A stretch of 64,000 nucleotides of DNA from Halomonas sp. Bachu 37 (GCF_039691755.1 NZ_CP137552.1:3038001-3102000), one strand, 5' to 3'. Counted from the stretch's first letter, positions 54,628-62,741 are shown. Numbers and translations: made by a program. Notes: generated by a model not told the origin, from the sequence alone.

Positions 54628-54935
54628 TCTCATCACACTTAGCTACATTCACTGTGCCAAGTGGTGATGTATCGTCACTCATCCTTGAGTAATGGATCGA
54701 CTGTAGCTTCCCAGGAAATCCTTATCTACTCGTTACTTCCTTGTATTCCTTGTTACTTGCTCAGTCGATCCAAATGCTTGGCTTTTCCCTACCGAGTCGT
54801 TGACCCGGTTACTCCTGAAACGTCTTCCTGACGTTACATCCTTCCTTGAATCACTCATCCTTGAGTCGATCGTCCTTGATTCAATCTCTCCTTGCTTCAG
54901 GTCGTCCTGACCCGAGAAACTTCAGGAATCAAGCC
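54588..54935 (-). ncRNA. csrB: Probable CsrB/RsmB-type CsrA-sequestering RNA
   Basis: Non-coding on both strands. The minus strand carries about 15 GGA motifs in 240 nt, mostly AAGGA or CAGGA. Several lie in hairpin loops: ACTC-AAGGAT-GAGT twice (54853-54866 and 54677-54690), AACGTC-AGGAA-GACGTT (54819-54835), GTT-C-AGGA-G-AAC (54808-54821) and TCAGG-ACGA-CCTGA (54897-54910). GGATCGACTG pairs with CAGTCGATCC over 70 nt. This is the layout of CsrB/RsmZ RNAs, which titrate the regulator CsrA. A 14-bp GC-rich hairpin (54588-54627) may end it, though no T run follows. Exact 5' end unknown. Confidence 0.75.
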
Positions 54936-54962
54936 AAGCACCACGAAACTTACCTGATGCTA

Positions 54963-55475
54963 TCAATCGTTTTGGCTGGTACCCGTTTCAGCTTGCTGAT
55001 CGGTTTCCGCATTGGGGTTGCGATCTCGGTTTATCGTCTGCTGCTGACGAGTATCTTCCTCTTCATCGACTTCTTCCAAGTTGGTGCTGCCAGCAGCACC
55101 AGCAGTGCCGGTGGTTCCCGCAGTACCGGCAGTACCATCAGTTGTAGTACCTGGCATGGGCACTTCTGCCTGCTGATCGGTTTCGGCATTGGGATTGCGG
55201 TCTCGGTTTATCGTCTGTTGCTGCCGAGTATCCTCATCCTCATCACGCTCTTCGATGTTAGCGTTACCGCCAACGCTGCCGGCAGTGGTACCAGTATTCA
55301 TGTCTGCATGCTGATCGGTATCGGCGTTGGGGTTACGATCCTGATTTACCGTCTGCTGCTGACGAGTATCTGCGTCGTTGTATTCATCTTGGTTGGCGAA
55401 AGCAAGCGGGCTTGCGATCAAGCCGAAAGATACACCAAGAATTCCAAGTTTTTTAAGCGCTTCTGTAGACAACAT
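54963..55475 (-). CDS. Exported protein with three 22-residue repeats
   Basis: Not a family I recognise. 170 residues from the ATG at 55475 (GGAGG seven bases upstream). An in-frame ATG at 55538, also with AAGGAG, would add a poor-looking 21-residue extension. Signal peptide MLSTEALKKLGILGVSFGLIASPLAFA, then three near-identical units (36-57, 82-103, 141-162) beginning DTRQQQTINRDRNPNAETD. They are joined by Gly/Thr/Ala-rich linkers and acidic segments (IEERDEDE, LEEVDEEE). Mature protein is highly hydrophilic and likely disordered. The CsrB-like RNA lies just downstream on the same strand. Confidence 0.78.
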   Translation of the reverse strand: MLSTEALKKLGILGVSFGLIASPLAFANQDEYNDADTRQQQTVNQDRNPNADTDQHADMNTGTTAGSVGGNANIEERDEDEDTRQQQTINRDRNPNAETDQQAEVPMPGTTTDGTAGTAGTTGTAGAAGSTNLEEVDEEEDTRQQQTINRDRNPNAETDQQAETGTSQND

Positions 55476-55860
55476 GTTTGCACCTCCATTTGGCAAATCT
55501 GCTAGGACTGCGGGAATGAATGCTTCCTCTCGTCCCATCCTTGCTCCTTGAACAGGAGTGTCATCCTCACCCTGATAGAAGCATCAACCAGGCCAACTCA
55601 TGCCAAGGTGAAAATATATTACTTAATAAACAATTACTTAAGAAATAACATTGAGTTATCAAAACTCCTTAGAACGCGAAAAACACGGCCCGCACCGTGG
55701 CTACATCTGACACATGAGCCCGACATGCCGATAAAGTGTGCATTTTTGTCACACAAGACAATCCCGACGTAAACCCAACGGAGGTACCTTCCGGACAAGA
55801 AGATTTGCTAATCTTGGAATGCGCCTATCACGCGCATAGACGACTCTGGAGAATACAGTC
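55476..55860. other. Divergent intergenic region between the repeat-protein gene and the entericidin gene
   Basis: 385 bp with no clear gene. The part next to the repeat-protein gene (55521-55560) reads on the minus strand as several GGA motifs (AAGGAG, AAGGATG, GAGGAAG) with a hairpin CTCCT/AGGAG at 55544-55558. A middle stretch (about 55605-55670) is AT-rich and promoter-like. A CACGG/CCGTG hairpin lies near 55683-55698. Confidence 0.4.
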
Positions 55861-55992
55861 ATGAAGCGTTCCATCCTCGTGGTTCTAATGGCAATACTGA
55901 CAATAAGTCTGTTGAGCGGCTGCAATACCATTCGCGGCGCTGGGGAAGACATCGAGGAGGGCGGCCAAGCGATCCAGCGCTCCACTACCTAG
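55861..55992 (+). CDS. ecnB: Entericidin-family small lipoprotein
   Basis: 43-residue lipoprotein: MKRSILVVLMAILTISLLSGCNTIRGAGEDIEEGGQAIQRSTT. The lipobox LSGC and the CNTIRGAGEDIEEGGQAIQ body are the entericidin A/B signature. GGAG eight bases upstream. In E. coli entericidin B is a membrane-lytic lipoprotein induced in stationary phase, paired with entericidin A as antidote. Only one member is seen here. Confidence 0.92.
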   Translation: MKRSILVVLMAILTISLLSGCNTIRGAGEDIEEGGQAIQRSTT

Positions 55993-56030
55993 CCAAGTTT
56001 TATCGCGCAGAATCCGCCCTGGAGACGCCC

Positions 56031-56570
56031 ATGATCACGGTGTACTTGTCGCATGGCCTGGAAAGCGGCCCCGGTGCTTTCAAGGTTCAGACCATGAAAA
56101 CATTGGTGGAAGCACACGACGAATGCGCCGCCGTGGTCATGGACTACCGTGGCATGGCGGAGCCGGAAGAGCGCCTGGCACACCTGCTCGATACCTTGGC
56201 AAGCCGACACGACGATCCGGCCCGCTGCATAATGGTCGGTTCCAGCCTGGGAGGCTGGGTAAGTGCCGCGCTCAGCAGCACTCATCCCGTACTGGGTTGC
56301 TTTCTGCTGGCCCCGGCCATCGGCTTGCCCCGTTATCCGCAATCCTGCCCTCGGCTTCAGGCCGAGCATTCCCACATCGTTCACGGCTGGCGCGATGACG
56401 TGATCCCCGTCGACGGGGTGATCGACTATGCCCGCACCCAGCGCCTCTCGTTACGCCTGGTGGACGACGATCATCGCTTGCACCTCAGCATGCCGACGAT
56501 CCTCCAGGATCTAGGGGCATTTCTGGATGTGTGCCATTCAAAAGCACTACCTTTAAAAGACGATCTTTAA
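56031..56570 (+). CDS. YqiA-like alpha/beta-hydrolase (esterase)
   Basis: 179-residue small alpha/beta-hydrolase. Nucleophile elbow VGSSLGGWVSAALSS, N-terminal oxyanion region YLSHGLESGPGAFKVQTMKTL, late Asp (WRDDVIPVD) and catalytic His (DDDHRLH). Resembles the YqiA/YcfP/UPF0227 esterases. GGAG lies just before the ATG. It begins 38 bp after the entericidin gene. The last codons (SKALPLKDDL) are formed by a degenerate tandem repeat that continues past the stop. Confidence 0.85.
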   Translation: MITVYLSHGLESGPGAFKVQTMKTLVEAHDECAAVVMDYRGMAEPEERLAHLLDTLASRHDDPARCIMVGSSLGGWVSAALSSTHPVLGCFLLAPAIGLPRYPQSCPRLQAEHSHIVHGWRDDVIPVDGVIDYARTQRLSLRLVDDDHRLHLSMPTILQDLGAFLDVCHSKALPLKDDL

Positions 56571-56628
56571 AAGCACCAGCTTCAAAAGCACCAGCTTCAA
56601 AAGCACCAACTTCAAAAGCACCAACTTC
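56540..56628. repeat. 15-bp tandem repeat across the YqiA-like stop codon
   Basis: Four units of AAAAGCACCAGCTTC or AAAAGCACCAACTTC (56569-56628), preceded by two degenerate copies (56540-56568) that encode the C-terminus of the upstream gene. The TAA stop sits at the junction between degenerate and regular copies. Confidence 0.9.
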
Positions 56629-56655
56629 AAAGTCCGAACTTGAGCGGGAGCTTGC

Positions 56656-57840
56656 ATGAGCGTCGCCCTGACCTCTCTCATTATTATTCTGTCCTCCGCC
56701 GCGCTGCTGCTCCCCACGCCTGGGATAGCCGACTGTCTCGCCCCCGGCCGGTGGTGGAACGGAGACGACCTTCAGCCCGAGTCGCAGACGCAGCTATATG
56801 CAGAAGCGACGCAGCACGAGATCGTGTTGTTGGGCGAGCAGCACGACAACAAGGCGCATCATCGTTGGCAACTGCATACTCTTGCCGGGCTCCACGCGCA
56901 CCACGACGAACTCGTCATCGGCCTGGAAATGTTGCCCAGGGAGGCCCAGCCGGTACTGGACGCCTGGGTAGCGGGAGAGCTCAACGAAAAAGCCTTTCTC
57001 GAGCAGAGCCGATGGCACGAGAGCTGGGGGTTCGATCCTGCTCTCTATCTGCCTATTCTGCACTTCGCCCGGATGCAGGCTATTCCCCTTGTTGCGCTCA
57101 ACATCTCGCCGACATTGCGCCAGCGCCTGGCCGACGGGTGGCATCAGGTTCCAGCTGACGAGCGCTTCGGTATTACCTCGCCGCTAGCAGCAAGCGAAAA
57201 CTATCGCCAACGCCTCACCCAGGTCTTCCAGCACCATGCGTTAGCGCCCCTCGACGACGAGAATCACGAAGATAGAAACAGCGAAGAAAACAATAGCCAG
57301 AAGGAGAATCACGCCTTGGAGCGTTTCATCCAGGCACAGCTGGCGTGGGATCGGGCCATGGCGTCGGCGTTGGCCGATAGCATCGAACCGGGTGTTCTGG
57401 TGGTCGGCTTGATGGGCCAAGGCCACTTACTGCACGGAGACGGCGTGCCCTACCAATTAAAGGACCTTGGCGTGGAAGATCCCCTGACGCTACGACCTTG
57501 GGACGTCAGCGAGTGCCGGACACCGGAACCCGGCTCCGCGGATCTGATATACACCTTGGAGACATCAAGCGGCGCCTCGCTTGAGCCGCCCCGCCTTGGG
57601 GTCATGCTGGAGAGCGACTCACAGGGAGTACGTATTCTGCATGTGGAGAAGCAAAGCCTCGCCGAGCAGGCGGGATTAAGGGAGGGCGATATTATTACTC
57701 ATGCCGCCGGCAGCCGGGTGGCGTCACCCTCGATGCTAGTGATGATCATCAACCGGCAGGCGCCGGGAACATTGTTGCCGCTGGAGGTTCAGCGTGACGG
57801 CGCCACCCGGGAGCGGCTGGTACGTTTTCCCTCGTCCTGA
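56656..57840 (+). CDS. ChaN-family protein fused to a PDZ domain
   Basis: 394-residue exported protein. Signal peptide MSVALTSLIIILSSAALLLPTPGIA. The ChaN/Tiki-like domain (about 50-285) carries VLLGEQHDNKAHHRWQ (Glu61, His63, His68), GLEMLPREAQPVLDAW and VLVVGLMGQGHLLHGDGVPYQL. ChaN proteins bind heme and may have TIKI-type protease ancestry. A charged Asp/Glu/Asn insert (DDENHEDRNSEENNSQKENH) interrupts it near 210. A PDZ domain follows (about 305-390: LGVMLESDSQGVRILHVEKQSLAEQAGLREGDIITHAAG). GGGAG precedes the ATG. Confidence 0.88.
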   Translation: MSVALTSLIIILSSAALLLPTPGIADCLAPGRWWNGDDLQPESQTQLYAEATQHEIVLLGEQHDNKAHHRWQLHTLAGLHAHHDELVIGLEMLPREAQPVLDAWVAGELNEKAFLEQSRWHESWGFDPALYLPILHFARMQAIPLVALNISPTLRQRLADGWHQVPADERFGITSPLAASENYRQRLTQVFQHHALAPLDDENHEDRNSEENNSQKENHALERFIQAQLAWDRAMASALADSIEPGVLVVGLMGQGHLLHGDGVPYQLKDLGVEDPLTLRPWDVSECRTPEPGSADLIYTLETSSGASLEPPRLGVMLESDSQGVRILHVEKQSLAEQAGLREGDIITHAAGSRVASPSMLVMIINRQAPGTLLPLEVQRDGATRERLVRFPSS

Positions 57841-57859
57841 CGGGCTTTTGTACTTAATC

Positions 57860-57924
57860 TATATAACTACATGCTCGATATAACTACATGCTCGATATAA
57901 CCACATGATCGATATCACCACATG
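57860..57924. repeat. 17-bp tandem repeat after the ChaN-PDZ gene
   Basis: 3.8 copies of GATATAACTACATGCTC-type units; the third and fourth copies are slightly diverged. It lies in the convergent gap with the diguanylate cyclase gene. Confidence 0.9.
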
Positions 57925-57967
57925 GCAACACAGGCACCGAGATAGTTGGTCTACTCTCTCTGACGCG

Positions 57968-58023
57968 GACTCGCTTATACAGGCTCGCTTATACCGACTC
58001 ACTTACGCACATTCATTTATGCA
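57968..58023. repeat. 14-bp degenerate tandem repeat at the GGDEF gene 3' end
   Basis: About four diverging copies of GACTCGCTTATACA; the last two overlap the final codons and stop of the diguanylate cyclase gene on the minus strand. Confidence 0.7.
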
Positions 58024-59190
58024 GATCCGGTTGCGGCCGCTTTCCTTGGCCTGGTAGAGAGAGTCATCGGCACGCTTGAGTGTCGTCTCGGTCCCCTCAC
58101 CCCGGACATGGCAGGCGACTCCGACACTGGTGGTCACCGGGACGGGGTTGCCGTCATGATCGAACAGCGTCGCTTGCTCGATTGCCGCTCTCACGCGTTC
58201 CGCCACCAACGCGGCGTTGCGCCGATCGGTATCGAGCAGGATCACCACGAACTCCTCCCCGCCATAGCGGGCCACGCAATCCCCCGCTCGCACCTGCAGC
58301 GCCAACAGTCGCGCGAATTCACGCAGCACCTTGTCGCCGACCGAGTGGCCGTGAGTGTCGTTGACCATCTTGAAATGGTCGATATCCATCATCAGCAGGC
58401 TGTAGGTGTGCTCATCGCCGGAACGCGCCAACTCCGCCAGGCGTCGCTCCAGAGCCCCACGGTTCAAAAGCCCAGTCAGCGCGTCGTGGGTGGCTTGACG
58501 ATAGAGTCGCAACAACAAGCCAAGCTGAAAATGATTTGCCGTCAACGCCACGACCAGCAGGGTACCCAGCAGCCACTGCTCCTGCAGCCCTTGCGGGGTC
58601 ATCCAGCTTCCCTGCACATACTGGGCAAAGCTCAGTAGCGCCAGCATGGCCAGCCCCGCCAGCAGGGACTCGATCAGGGTAAACGGGAAGATGCTCAGAG
58701 TCGCCACCAGCAAGAAAGGAATGAAGCTATAACCGGCCAGCTCGCGGCTTCCACCGGGGGGCATGAGAAACAGCACCAGCGCATAGAACGCCGCCGGTAA
58801 CGCGAGCAGCAATCCCGCGCTAAGGCGAATCCGCCTGATCTTGTCCACACTGTGCCAGGCCAGCCATAACACCCCGATGAACCCCAGCGTCATCATCAAG
58901 CGACCCAGTTGGGTATACGCCTGGATCTCGTGCGGCAACATGATGCCATCGACCAGCACCCATAGCGGTGACAGGACAGCGAAGATCAACCCTACCGCCA
59001 GCACGCGATTGCGCAAGTAATGAGCATGAGCAAAGATGAAGTCACGGCTATGATGACGCGACGTCAGCGTATCCCACAGGGAACTCAAGAGGGTGGCGAA
59101 AAGCGACATCTCCTTCCTGATGGGTTCGTGGGGATGGCGGCGCCTGTCCTTGAAGGAAAACAAGGCAGAGGTACTTTTATTGGCAGACAT
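58003..59190 (-). CDS. Membrane diguanylate cyclase (GGDEF)
   Basis: Makes c-di-GMP. Start uncertain: the ATG at 59190 gives 395 residues, one at 59262 adds 24, and one at 59109 (MSLFATLL, AGGA five bases before) would remove 27. Five to six membrane helices precede the catalytic domain (HDALTGLLNRGALERRL, MMDIDHFKMVNDTHGHSVGDKVL, RYGGEEFVVILLDTD). The GGEEF motif is intact. An inhibitory RxxD site (RAGD) lies five residues before it, so product feedback is likely. Convergent with the ChaN-PDZ gene. Confidence 0.88.
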   Translation of the reverse strand: MSANKSTSALFSFKDRRRHPHEPIRKEMSLFATLLSSLWDTLTSRHHSRDFIFAHAHYLRNRVLAVGLIFAVLSPLWVLVDGIMLPHEIQAYTQLGRLMMTLGFIGVLWLAWHSVDKIRRIRLSAGLLLALPAAFYALVLFLMPPGGSRELAGYSFIPFLLVATLSIFPFTLIESLLAGLAMLALLSFAQYVQGSWMTPQGLQEQWLLGTLLVVALTANHFQLGLLLRLYRQATHDALTGLLNRGALERRLAELARSGDEHTYSLLMMDIDHFKMVNDTHGHSVGDKVLREFARLLALQVRAGDCVARYGGEEFVVILLDTDRRNAALVAERVRAAIEQATLFDHDGNPVPVTTSVGVACHVRGEGTETTLKRADDSLYQAKESGRNRICINECA

Positions 59191-59361
59191 GACAAGGCTC
59201 GCAGCTTGACCAACAGGAACAATGACCCACGAATGCATTAAGCTCTTTCGTTTACGGTACATCGCGCAAGATGCTTCATACCGACAGCTGAAACTTCATT
59301 CCAGCAGCTTACGCGATGACCAAGCCAGGCTCTTGAGTTCAATCAAGCTTCTGCGGAATCG

Positions 59362-60771
59362 TTACTCCTCGGCCAGCGCCGGAAGCAAGGTCTTGAGCTT
59401 ACGCGTCAAGGTGTTGCGCCCCCAGCCCAGCAGCTCGGCGGCTTCGCCCTTGCGTCCACCGGTATGCTTGAGCGCGGTTTCGATCAGGATTCGCTCGAAA
59501 TCCGGTACCGCTTCCTCGAGCAGGTGTGTATGGCCCTCGGCCAGGGCACGATCGGCCCAGTCACGAAAAGCGTTGCGCCAGTCGCCTTGGGGGCTGTCCG
59601 CACTCCCTATCTCCCGAAGCTCGGGCGGCAGATCCTCGACCAGCACCTCACGGCCGGAAGCCATGACGGTCAACCAGCGGCAGATATTCTCCAGCTGGCG
59701 CACGTTCCCCGGCCAGGAAAGCCGCGTCAGATGGGTTTCGGCTTCCGGCGTCAGCACCTTGATCTCGGTAGACAGCTCCTTGGCGGCTTCCGCCAGAAAG
59801 TGACGCGAAAGCCGAGGGATATCCTCCCGCCGTTCCGCAAGCCGAGGAAGATGGACGCGAATCACGTTCAAGCGGTGAAACAGGTCCTCACGAAAGCGAC
59901 CATCCTCCACTAGTCTTTCCAGATTCTGGTGCGTGGCGGCGATGATACGCACATCCACCTTGACCGGCGTATGCCCGCCGACCCGGTAGAATTCGCCATC
60001 GGCCAGCACGCGTAACAAGCGAGTCTGAGTTTCCGCCGGCATATCGCCGATTTCATCCAGAAACAAAGTGCCACCGTTGGCCTGCTCGAAGCGTCCCTGG
60101 CGCTGTGCGGTGGCACCGGTGAACGCCCCTTTTTCGTGACCGAACAACTCGGATTCGATCAGGTCGCGGGGAATGGCCGCCATGTTCAGGGCGATGAACG
60201 GCTTCCCGGCCCGGGGGCTGTGCTGATGCAAGGCCTGGGCGACGCGCTCCTTGCCGGTTCCCGACTCGCCGTTGATCAATACGGTGATATGCGAATGGGA
60301 CAGCCGGCCGATGGCGCGAAACACCTCCTGCATGGCGGGTGCTTCGCCGATGATCTCGGCATTCAATCCTTCCGGCACGCTCACCGGCTGCTTGCGTTCA
60401 CGGGCGTGGGCCACGGCGCGTCGCACCAGCGCCAGCGCTTCGTCCACATCGAACGGCTTGGGCAGGTACTCGAACGCCCCGCCCTGGTAGGAAGCCACGG
60501 CGCTGTCGAGATCGGAATGGGCAGTCATCACGATGACCGGCAGATCGGGATGGGCATCGCGCACTCGGGACATCAAATCCAGCCCATCGATTCCCGGCAT
60601 GCGAATGTCGGTGACCAGCACATCCGGTGGACTCTCCAACAGCCGGTCGAGTGCGATATCGGCCCGCTCGATGCACTCCACTTCCAGGTCGGGTTGCGCC
60701 AGGGCACGCTCCAGTACCCAGCGGATAGCACGGTCATCGTCCACAATCACTATACGTGCGACCTCAGTCAT
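59362..60771 (-). CDS. ntrC: Nitrogen regulation response regulator NtrC (GlnG)
   Basis: 469-residue sigma-54 activator. Receiver domain 1-120 ([18 protein letters not shown], phosphoacceptor in [24 protein letters not shown]). AAA+ domain about 140-370: Walker [16 protein letters not shown], the sigma-54 contact loop [37 protein letters not shown] and the arginine-finger region. C-terminal Fis-type helix-turn-helix [28 protein letters not shown]. It overlaps ntrB by 8 bp. Binds TGCACC-N5-GGTGCA sites such as the one upstream of ntrB. Confidence 0.96.
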   Translation of the reverse strand: MTEVARIVIVDDDRAIRWVLERALAQPDLEVECIERADIALDRLLESPPDVLVTDIRMPGIDGLDLMSRVRDAHPDLPVIVMTAHSDLDSAVASYQGGAFEYLPKPFDVDEALALVRRAVAHARERKQPVSVPEGLNAEIIGEAPAMQEVFRAIGRLSHSHITVLINGESGTGKERVAQALHQHSPRAGKPFIALNMAAIPRDLIESELFGHEKGAFTGATAQRQGRFEQANGGTLFLDEIGDMPAETQTRLLRVLADGEFYRVGGHTPVKVDVRIIAATHQNLERLVEDGRFREDLFHRLNVIRVHLPRLAERREDIPRLSRHFLAEAAKELSTEIKVLTPEAETHLTRLSWPGNVRQLENICRWLTVMASGREVLVEDLPPELREIGSADSPQGDWRNAFRDWADRALAEGHTHLLEEAVPDFERILIETALKHTGGRKGEAAELLGWGRNTLTRKLKTLLPALAEE

Positions 60772-61876
60772 GGCGCGTCTCCAATGGAATCAGTAAACGA
60801 AATTCGGTATGTCCCGGTCGGGATTCGCATTCGATCAATCCTTGATGCTGATGGAGAATGGACTGGGCGATAGACAGCCCCAAGCCGCTGCCTTCCGCCC
60901 GCCCGGATACCATGGGATAGAACAGCGTTTCTCGCAGGGTCTCGGGAATGCCGGGACCGTTGTCGCTCACCGTGACTTCGCATACCAGGCGGTGGCGCTC
61001 GGCGCCCAAGGTAAACTGGCGGCGAGCACGGGTGCGCAGGATTAGCTCGGGTTCTGGCACCTGGGCGTCGGTCATCGCCTGGACCGCATTGCGCGCCACG
61101 TTGAGCAGCGCCTGAATCATCTGCGATTCATCGCCCGAAAGCGGCGGAAGGCTGGGGTCGTAATTGCGGATGATGGTGATATCGGGATGTTCGGCGAGCA
61201 GCAGCGAGCGAACCCTTTCCAGTACCCGATGGATATTCAACGATTCGTGCTTTATTACCCGGTTCGGGCCCAGCATCGAATCGACCAGATCGCGCAGCCG
61301 GTCGACTTCCTCGATGATGATGCGGGTAAACTCGCGCAGCCCCGGTTCATCGAGGTCGCGCTCCAACAGCTGGGCCGCACCGCGAATACCGCCCAACGGG
61401 TTCTTGACCTCATGGGCCAGGCCGCGGGCCAGAATCTTGATCGTCTCCTGGCGAGTCAACAGCGCCTCTTCTCGGGAGATCTGCATCAGCCGGTCACGCG
61501 GTTCTACCTCGAGCAGCAACTCGTCGGCGGAGAGCGGGGTCACCGTGTAGTCCACGGTCAAGGGTTCCTGATTCAGCGGGGTGATGCGCGCCTCGCGCTG
61601 GGTAAAGGGATGAAAGGCATCCCGCGCCTTGGCCAGCACGTCATCGATGCTATCTTCGCAGCCCAGCAGGGTTTCCAGGCTGGAGCCATAGACACGGCTG
61701 AGACTGACCGCCAGCAAGGCCTCTGCCGCCGGGTTCATCCAGCGTACCTGCAACTTTCCGTCCAGCAGCAAGACCGCCGTGGTCAAATGCTCCAGCAGAC
61801 GTTGATGCATATTATCGCCGTGACCGCGCGGCTCGCGTTGGTGGGTATCGGGCTTTGATGCCCCAGTGTGAGTCAT
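60764..61876 (-). CDS. ntrB: Nitrogen regulation sensor kinase NtrB (GlnL)
   Basis: 370-residue soluble histidine kinase. A PAS domain (about 25-125: LLEHLTTAVLLLDGKLQVRWMNPAAEALL) is followed by the dimerisation/phosphoacceptor helix ILARGLAHEVKNPLGGIRGAAQLLERDL (His in AHEVKNPL) and the ATPase domain (N box NVARNAVQAM, G1 VSDNGPGIPE, G2 GSGLGLSIAQSI). No membrane helix, as expected. The start ATG lacks a good ribosome site. Controls NtrC according to nitrogen status through PII. Confidence 0.95.
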   Translation of the reverse strand: MTHTGASKPDTHQREPRGHGDNMHQRLLEHLTTAVLLLDGKLQVRWMNPAAEALLAVSLSRVYGSSLETLLGCEDSIDDVLAKARDAFHPFTQREARITPLNQEPLTVDYTVTPLSADELLLEVEPRDRLMQISREEALLTRQETIKILARGLAHEVKNPLGGIRGAAQLLERDLDEPGLREFTRIIIEEVDRLRDLVDSMLGPNRVIKHESLNIHRVLERVRSLLLAEHPDITIIRNYDPSLPPLSGDESQMIQALLNVARNAVQAMTDAQVPEPELILRTRARRQFTLGAERHRLVCEVTVSDNGPGIPETLRETLFYPMVSGRAEGSGLGLSIAQSILHQHQGLIECESRPGHTEFRLLIPLETRHD

Positions 61877-61957
61877 GGCAACACATATCCGGTTAACATC
61901 GAGCGAACCGACACTCAGCGGGGTCGGGTCTCTTGGTTAGCTGTCGTCAAGATGGGT

Positions 61958-61973
61958 TGCAATAAGTGCGCCA
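61958..61973 (-). promoter_or_regulatory. Predicted sigma-54 promoter of ntrBC
   Basis: On the minus strand TGGCGCACTTATTGCA contains the invariant GG and GC separated by exactly 10 bases and matches most of the -24/-12 consensus TGGCACG-N4-TTGCA. Transcription would begin near 61947, giving a leader of about 70 nt before ntrB. Confidence 0.75.
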
Positions 61974-62069
61974 ACCTACCCAGGCACCAGCATAGCGCAC
62001 CACATGCGGCCGATTACGGGCTTGGCCGGCACGCGACAAAGCGTGGCGCGCAAAAACAGCAGCCTTCGA

Positions 62070-62086
62070 TGCACCATTAAGGTGCA
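62070..62086. promoter_or_regulatory. NtrC-binding site upstream of ntrBC
   Basis: TGCACCATTAAGGTGCA is an exact match to the NtrC consensus TGCACC-N5-GGTGCA. It lies about 130 bp upstream of the predicted sigma-54 start site, a normal enhancer distance. It supports autoregulation of ntrBC. Confidence 0.85.
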
Positions 62087-62090
62087 TTAC

Positions 62091-62155
62091 GTGCGCCATG
62101 ACATATCCTTTCACCTGGAGCGCTCAGACACAGAATGCTGTCTAACATGGCGCAC
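62091..62155. repeat. Nested inverted repeats between the DUF4124 gene and the NtrC site
   Basis: GTGCGCCATG (62091-62100) and CATGGCGCAC (62146-62155) are perfect inverted repeats 45 nt apart. Inside lies AGACA/TGTCT. No T run follows. It may be a structured transcript end of the DUF4124 gene or part of the control region. Confidence 0.5.
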
Positions 62156-62171
62156 CTAGCTACCATGGCGC

Positions 62172-62693
62172 CTAGCGCACGGAAAGCGTGATTTCCCGGG
62201 AGCGATGTCGCACCCGCCCGCTGCTATCCAGCAGTTCGGCCTGCAGGCGATGCTCGCCCCGCTCCAGACCCGCCAGCCAGAATACATCGCTGTGCAACGC
62301 CGACTGGCTTATTTCCCCATCAAGCAGCAGGCGTACCTGATGGTCCTCGCGCAATGCCGGCACCACTTCTACCGACACGCTGGTCAGGGGCGCTTCGAGT
62401 ATCTGCCCCGCGGCGGGGCTGGCGATAGCGAAACGGTCATAGGGCATGAAAGGTTGCCCTACCGCCGCTTTACGGCGCGGCGACGAATCCCGATCGACCG
62501 CCGGTGCCGCTCCCGGCAGCGCCGAAGGTAACGGCGCAAGCTGCAACGCCTCGCCGCCCCGGTCGGGCTTGTCGGTAAACGTCACGTTGCCCTGTTCGTC
62601 CACCACCCGAAATACCGTCTGGGCGAAAGCCTGGGAAACACTGCTCGACCACAGCAGCGTCCCTACCAGTGCGCCTAACACCTTGTTGTTCAT
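62172..62693 (-). CDS. Exported DUF4124-domain protein
   Basis: 173-residue periplasmic protein between glnA and ntrB, where DUF4124 genes are often found. Signal peptide MNNKVLGALVGTLLWSSSVSQAFA. The DUF4124 domain is TVFRVVDEQGNVTFTDKPDRGGEA. After a proline/alanine linker the C-terminal 90 residues look like a beta-sandwich (ILEAPLTSVSVEVVPALREDHQVRLLLDGE, LERGEHRLQAELLDSSGRV). Function unknown. Confidence 0.88.
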   Translation of the reverse strand: MNNKVLGALVGTLLWSSSVSQAFAQTVFRVVDEQGNVTFTDKPDRGGEALQLAPLPSALPGAAPAVDRDSSPRRKAAVGQPFMPYDRFAIASPAAGQILEAPLTSVSVEVVPALREDHQVRLLLDGEISQSALHSDVFWLAGLERGEHRLQAELLDSSGRVRHRSREITLSVR

Positions 62694-62741
62694 GGCCTAC
62701 CCATTGCTTGCATCGTCGCTGCCATTGTGGCTTTTTTCGGT

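Noticed and set aside
54846..55505. 219-codon plus-strand frame with repeated hydrophobic segments
   Set aside because: Its repeats mirror the three-repeat exported protein on the other strand, which has the ribosome site and signal peptide.
56569..57924. Short repeats as a CRISPR array
   Set aside because: Units of 15-17 bp are directly contiguous with no spacers and no cas genes.
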